32,989 nt of DNA, taken from assembly GCA_023135165.1 (NCBI GenBank), contig JAGLTS010000005.1:66745-99733 (forward strand), written 5' to 3'. Positions 32,553-32,989 of this stretch are shown one piece after another. The notes under the pieces were generated by a model. That model was not told the DNA's origin. It ran no database searches and saw only the letters and a list, made by a program, of their open reading frames with translations. Within the stretch, counting starts at the first letter, position 1, and each line of letters begins with the position of its first letter. This DNA comes from Phycisphaerales bacterium (lineage in GTDB: Bacteria; Planctomycetota; Phycisphaerae; Phycisphaerales; JAGLTS01). Both the position numbers and the translations under genes were made by a program.

Positions 32553-32769
32553 GTGCGCACGGATTCGCGGAAAACGTGTTATCGGACTACAGTTTTGAGC
32601 GAGTTTCAGCCGGTTTCGGCTCGTTTCGGCGCGTTTTCGATCAGTTTTGGAGCGTTTTGAGTCGGTTTTGAGCGACATTTCGAGGCTCGATCGGCATCGC
32701 GCGCGCATCGGCGAGGATGTGCGGCGACGAGGCGAGATCACTGCGAATGGTGCGCATCCCGCCTGCGGT
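32553..32769 (-). repeat. 217-bp phased A-tract repeat, copy 2 (inverted)
   Basis: This is the reverse-orientation partner of 1649-1865. T-runs on the plus strand start at 32593, 32604, 32614, 32624, 32634, 32645, 32655, 32666 and 32678, again nine runs at about 10.5 bp. The outer blocks 'ATGCGCGCGCGATGCC' and 'GTCCGATAACAC' are identical in both copies and lie at the same distance. In this copy GTGCGCAC is embedded in a longer near-palindrome (CGAATC...GATTCG, 32549-32568). Confidence 0.85.
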
Positions 32770-32798
32770 CCGGGTCCGTCGAACACCCGCGAGTCACA

Positions 32799-32981
32799 TC
32801 ACCTGATCATCGCACGGACCCGGCTCGTCACGAGCCGGCTGGCGCGCCCGATCCAGCGATCGCCCGGTTCGACGGCCCGACCAATCGGCCTGCTCGGGAG
32901 AACGAGGGTTGCTGACACGTTCTCCGCTCCCGATGTGTCCTCACGCCGTCCGCTGTGGGGGGTGGAAACGGTATCCGACAT
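32799..32981 (-). CDS. Possible small protein, unknown
   Basis: A 60-residue frame starting MSDTVSTPHSGRRED and ending 'SRVRAMIR'. It is Arg- and Ser-rich, has no motif I recognise and no clear ribosome site within the 8 nt visible upstream. The hairpin at 32820-32838 lies inside its 3' end, which argues against it. Confidence 0.2.
   Translation of the reverse strand: MSDTVSTPHSGRREDTSGAENVSATLVLPSRPIGRAVEPGDRWIGRASRLVTSRVRAMIR
32820..32838. terminator. Perfect hairpin, possible terminator
   Basis: CCGGCTCGT-C-ACGAGCCGG is a perfect 9-bp inverted repeat around one base. It could end a transcript from either side or bind a dimeric protein. No T-run. Confidence 0.35.
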
Positions 32982-32989
32982 GCTCTGTA

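Larger units (their letters stand above)
32385..32989. other. Terminal region, 605 bp, mostly non-coding
   Basis: It holds a five-run G-tract cluster (32467-32512), copy 2 of the phased A-tract repeat (32553-32769), a perfect hairpin (32820-32838) and one weak minus-strand reading frame (32799-32981). The next certain gene lies beyond the window. Confidence 0.6.

Noticed and set aside
1649-32769. The two inverted repeats as ends of a 31-kb composite mobile element
   Set aside because: The segment carries housekeeping genes and no transposase, integrase or other mobility gene, and base composition looks uniform.

Overview
This is a GC-rich bacterial chromosome segment whose content points to a member of the Planctomycetota, most likely class Phycisphaerae. 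The clues are: three membrane proteins carrying a cytoplasmic Cys-X2-Cys-X11-Cys-X2-Cys zinc ribbon; a GldA/GldF/GldG/DUF4340 transporter operon; a secreted seven-repeat FG-GAP protein ending in 'NGNGIPDEC'-type and dockerin-like calcium loops; a free-standing nuoB; and lipid A / heptose genes that imply an outer membrane. This placement is inferred from gene content, not from a phylogenetic marker.

Layout. 1-214 is the tail of a receiver domain. 356-1558 is a class V aminotransferase. 1559-1975 is a non-coding stretch with a hairpin and copy 1 of a 217-bp repeat made of helically phased A-tracts. 1976-4174 (-) is a large exported protein. 4283-10003 (+) is a tight run: GT9 heptosyltransferase, Maf pyrophosphatase, small membrane protein, LpxK, HldE, then an ASCH plus B3-like protein. 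nadC follows. 10968-12984 (-) holds a Nudix hydrolase and two zinc-ribbon membrane proteins. 13077-15217 (+) holds a divergent RNase HII-like protein and RibD. 15178-20291 (-) is the four-gene transporter operon (ATPase, permease, GldG, DUF4340). 20423-22150 (+) is a PAS-GAF-receiver protein without a kinase domain. 22163-25626 (-) holds NuoB, an Eis-like acetyltransferase and the FG-GAP protein. 26025-27566 (+) is a third zinc-ribbon membrane protein. 27581-30523 (-) holds an STN-like secreted protein and a large exported protein. 30969-32384 (+) is a cardiolipin synthase. The end (32385-32989) holds a G-rich cluster and copy 2 of the phased A-tract repeat in inverted orientation.

Function. 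GT9, LpxK and HldE together make ADP-heptose, phosphorylate lipid A and transfer core sugar, so this is a lipooligosaccharide cluster. The cardiolipin synthase and the exported proteins also serve the envelope. nadC, ribD, nuoB and the RNase H-like gene are housekeeping functions scattered singly.

The most unusual signals are non-coding. First, the paired 217-bp repeat keeps nine A-tracts at about 10.5-bp spacing although the bases between them have changed. Second, eight genes have a TANNNT hexamer exactly 6-7 nt before the start codon and no Shine-Dalgarno sequence, suggesting leaderless mRNAs, whereas the genes with signal peptides mostly have strong Shine-Dalgarno sites. Third, C5/G5 tracts with G-quadruplex or i-motif potential recur between genes. 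I found no tRNA, rRNA, CRISPR array, transposase or phage gene.
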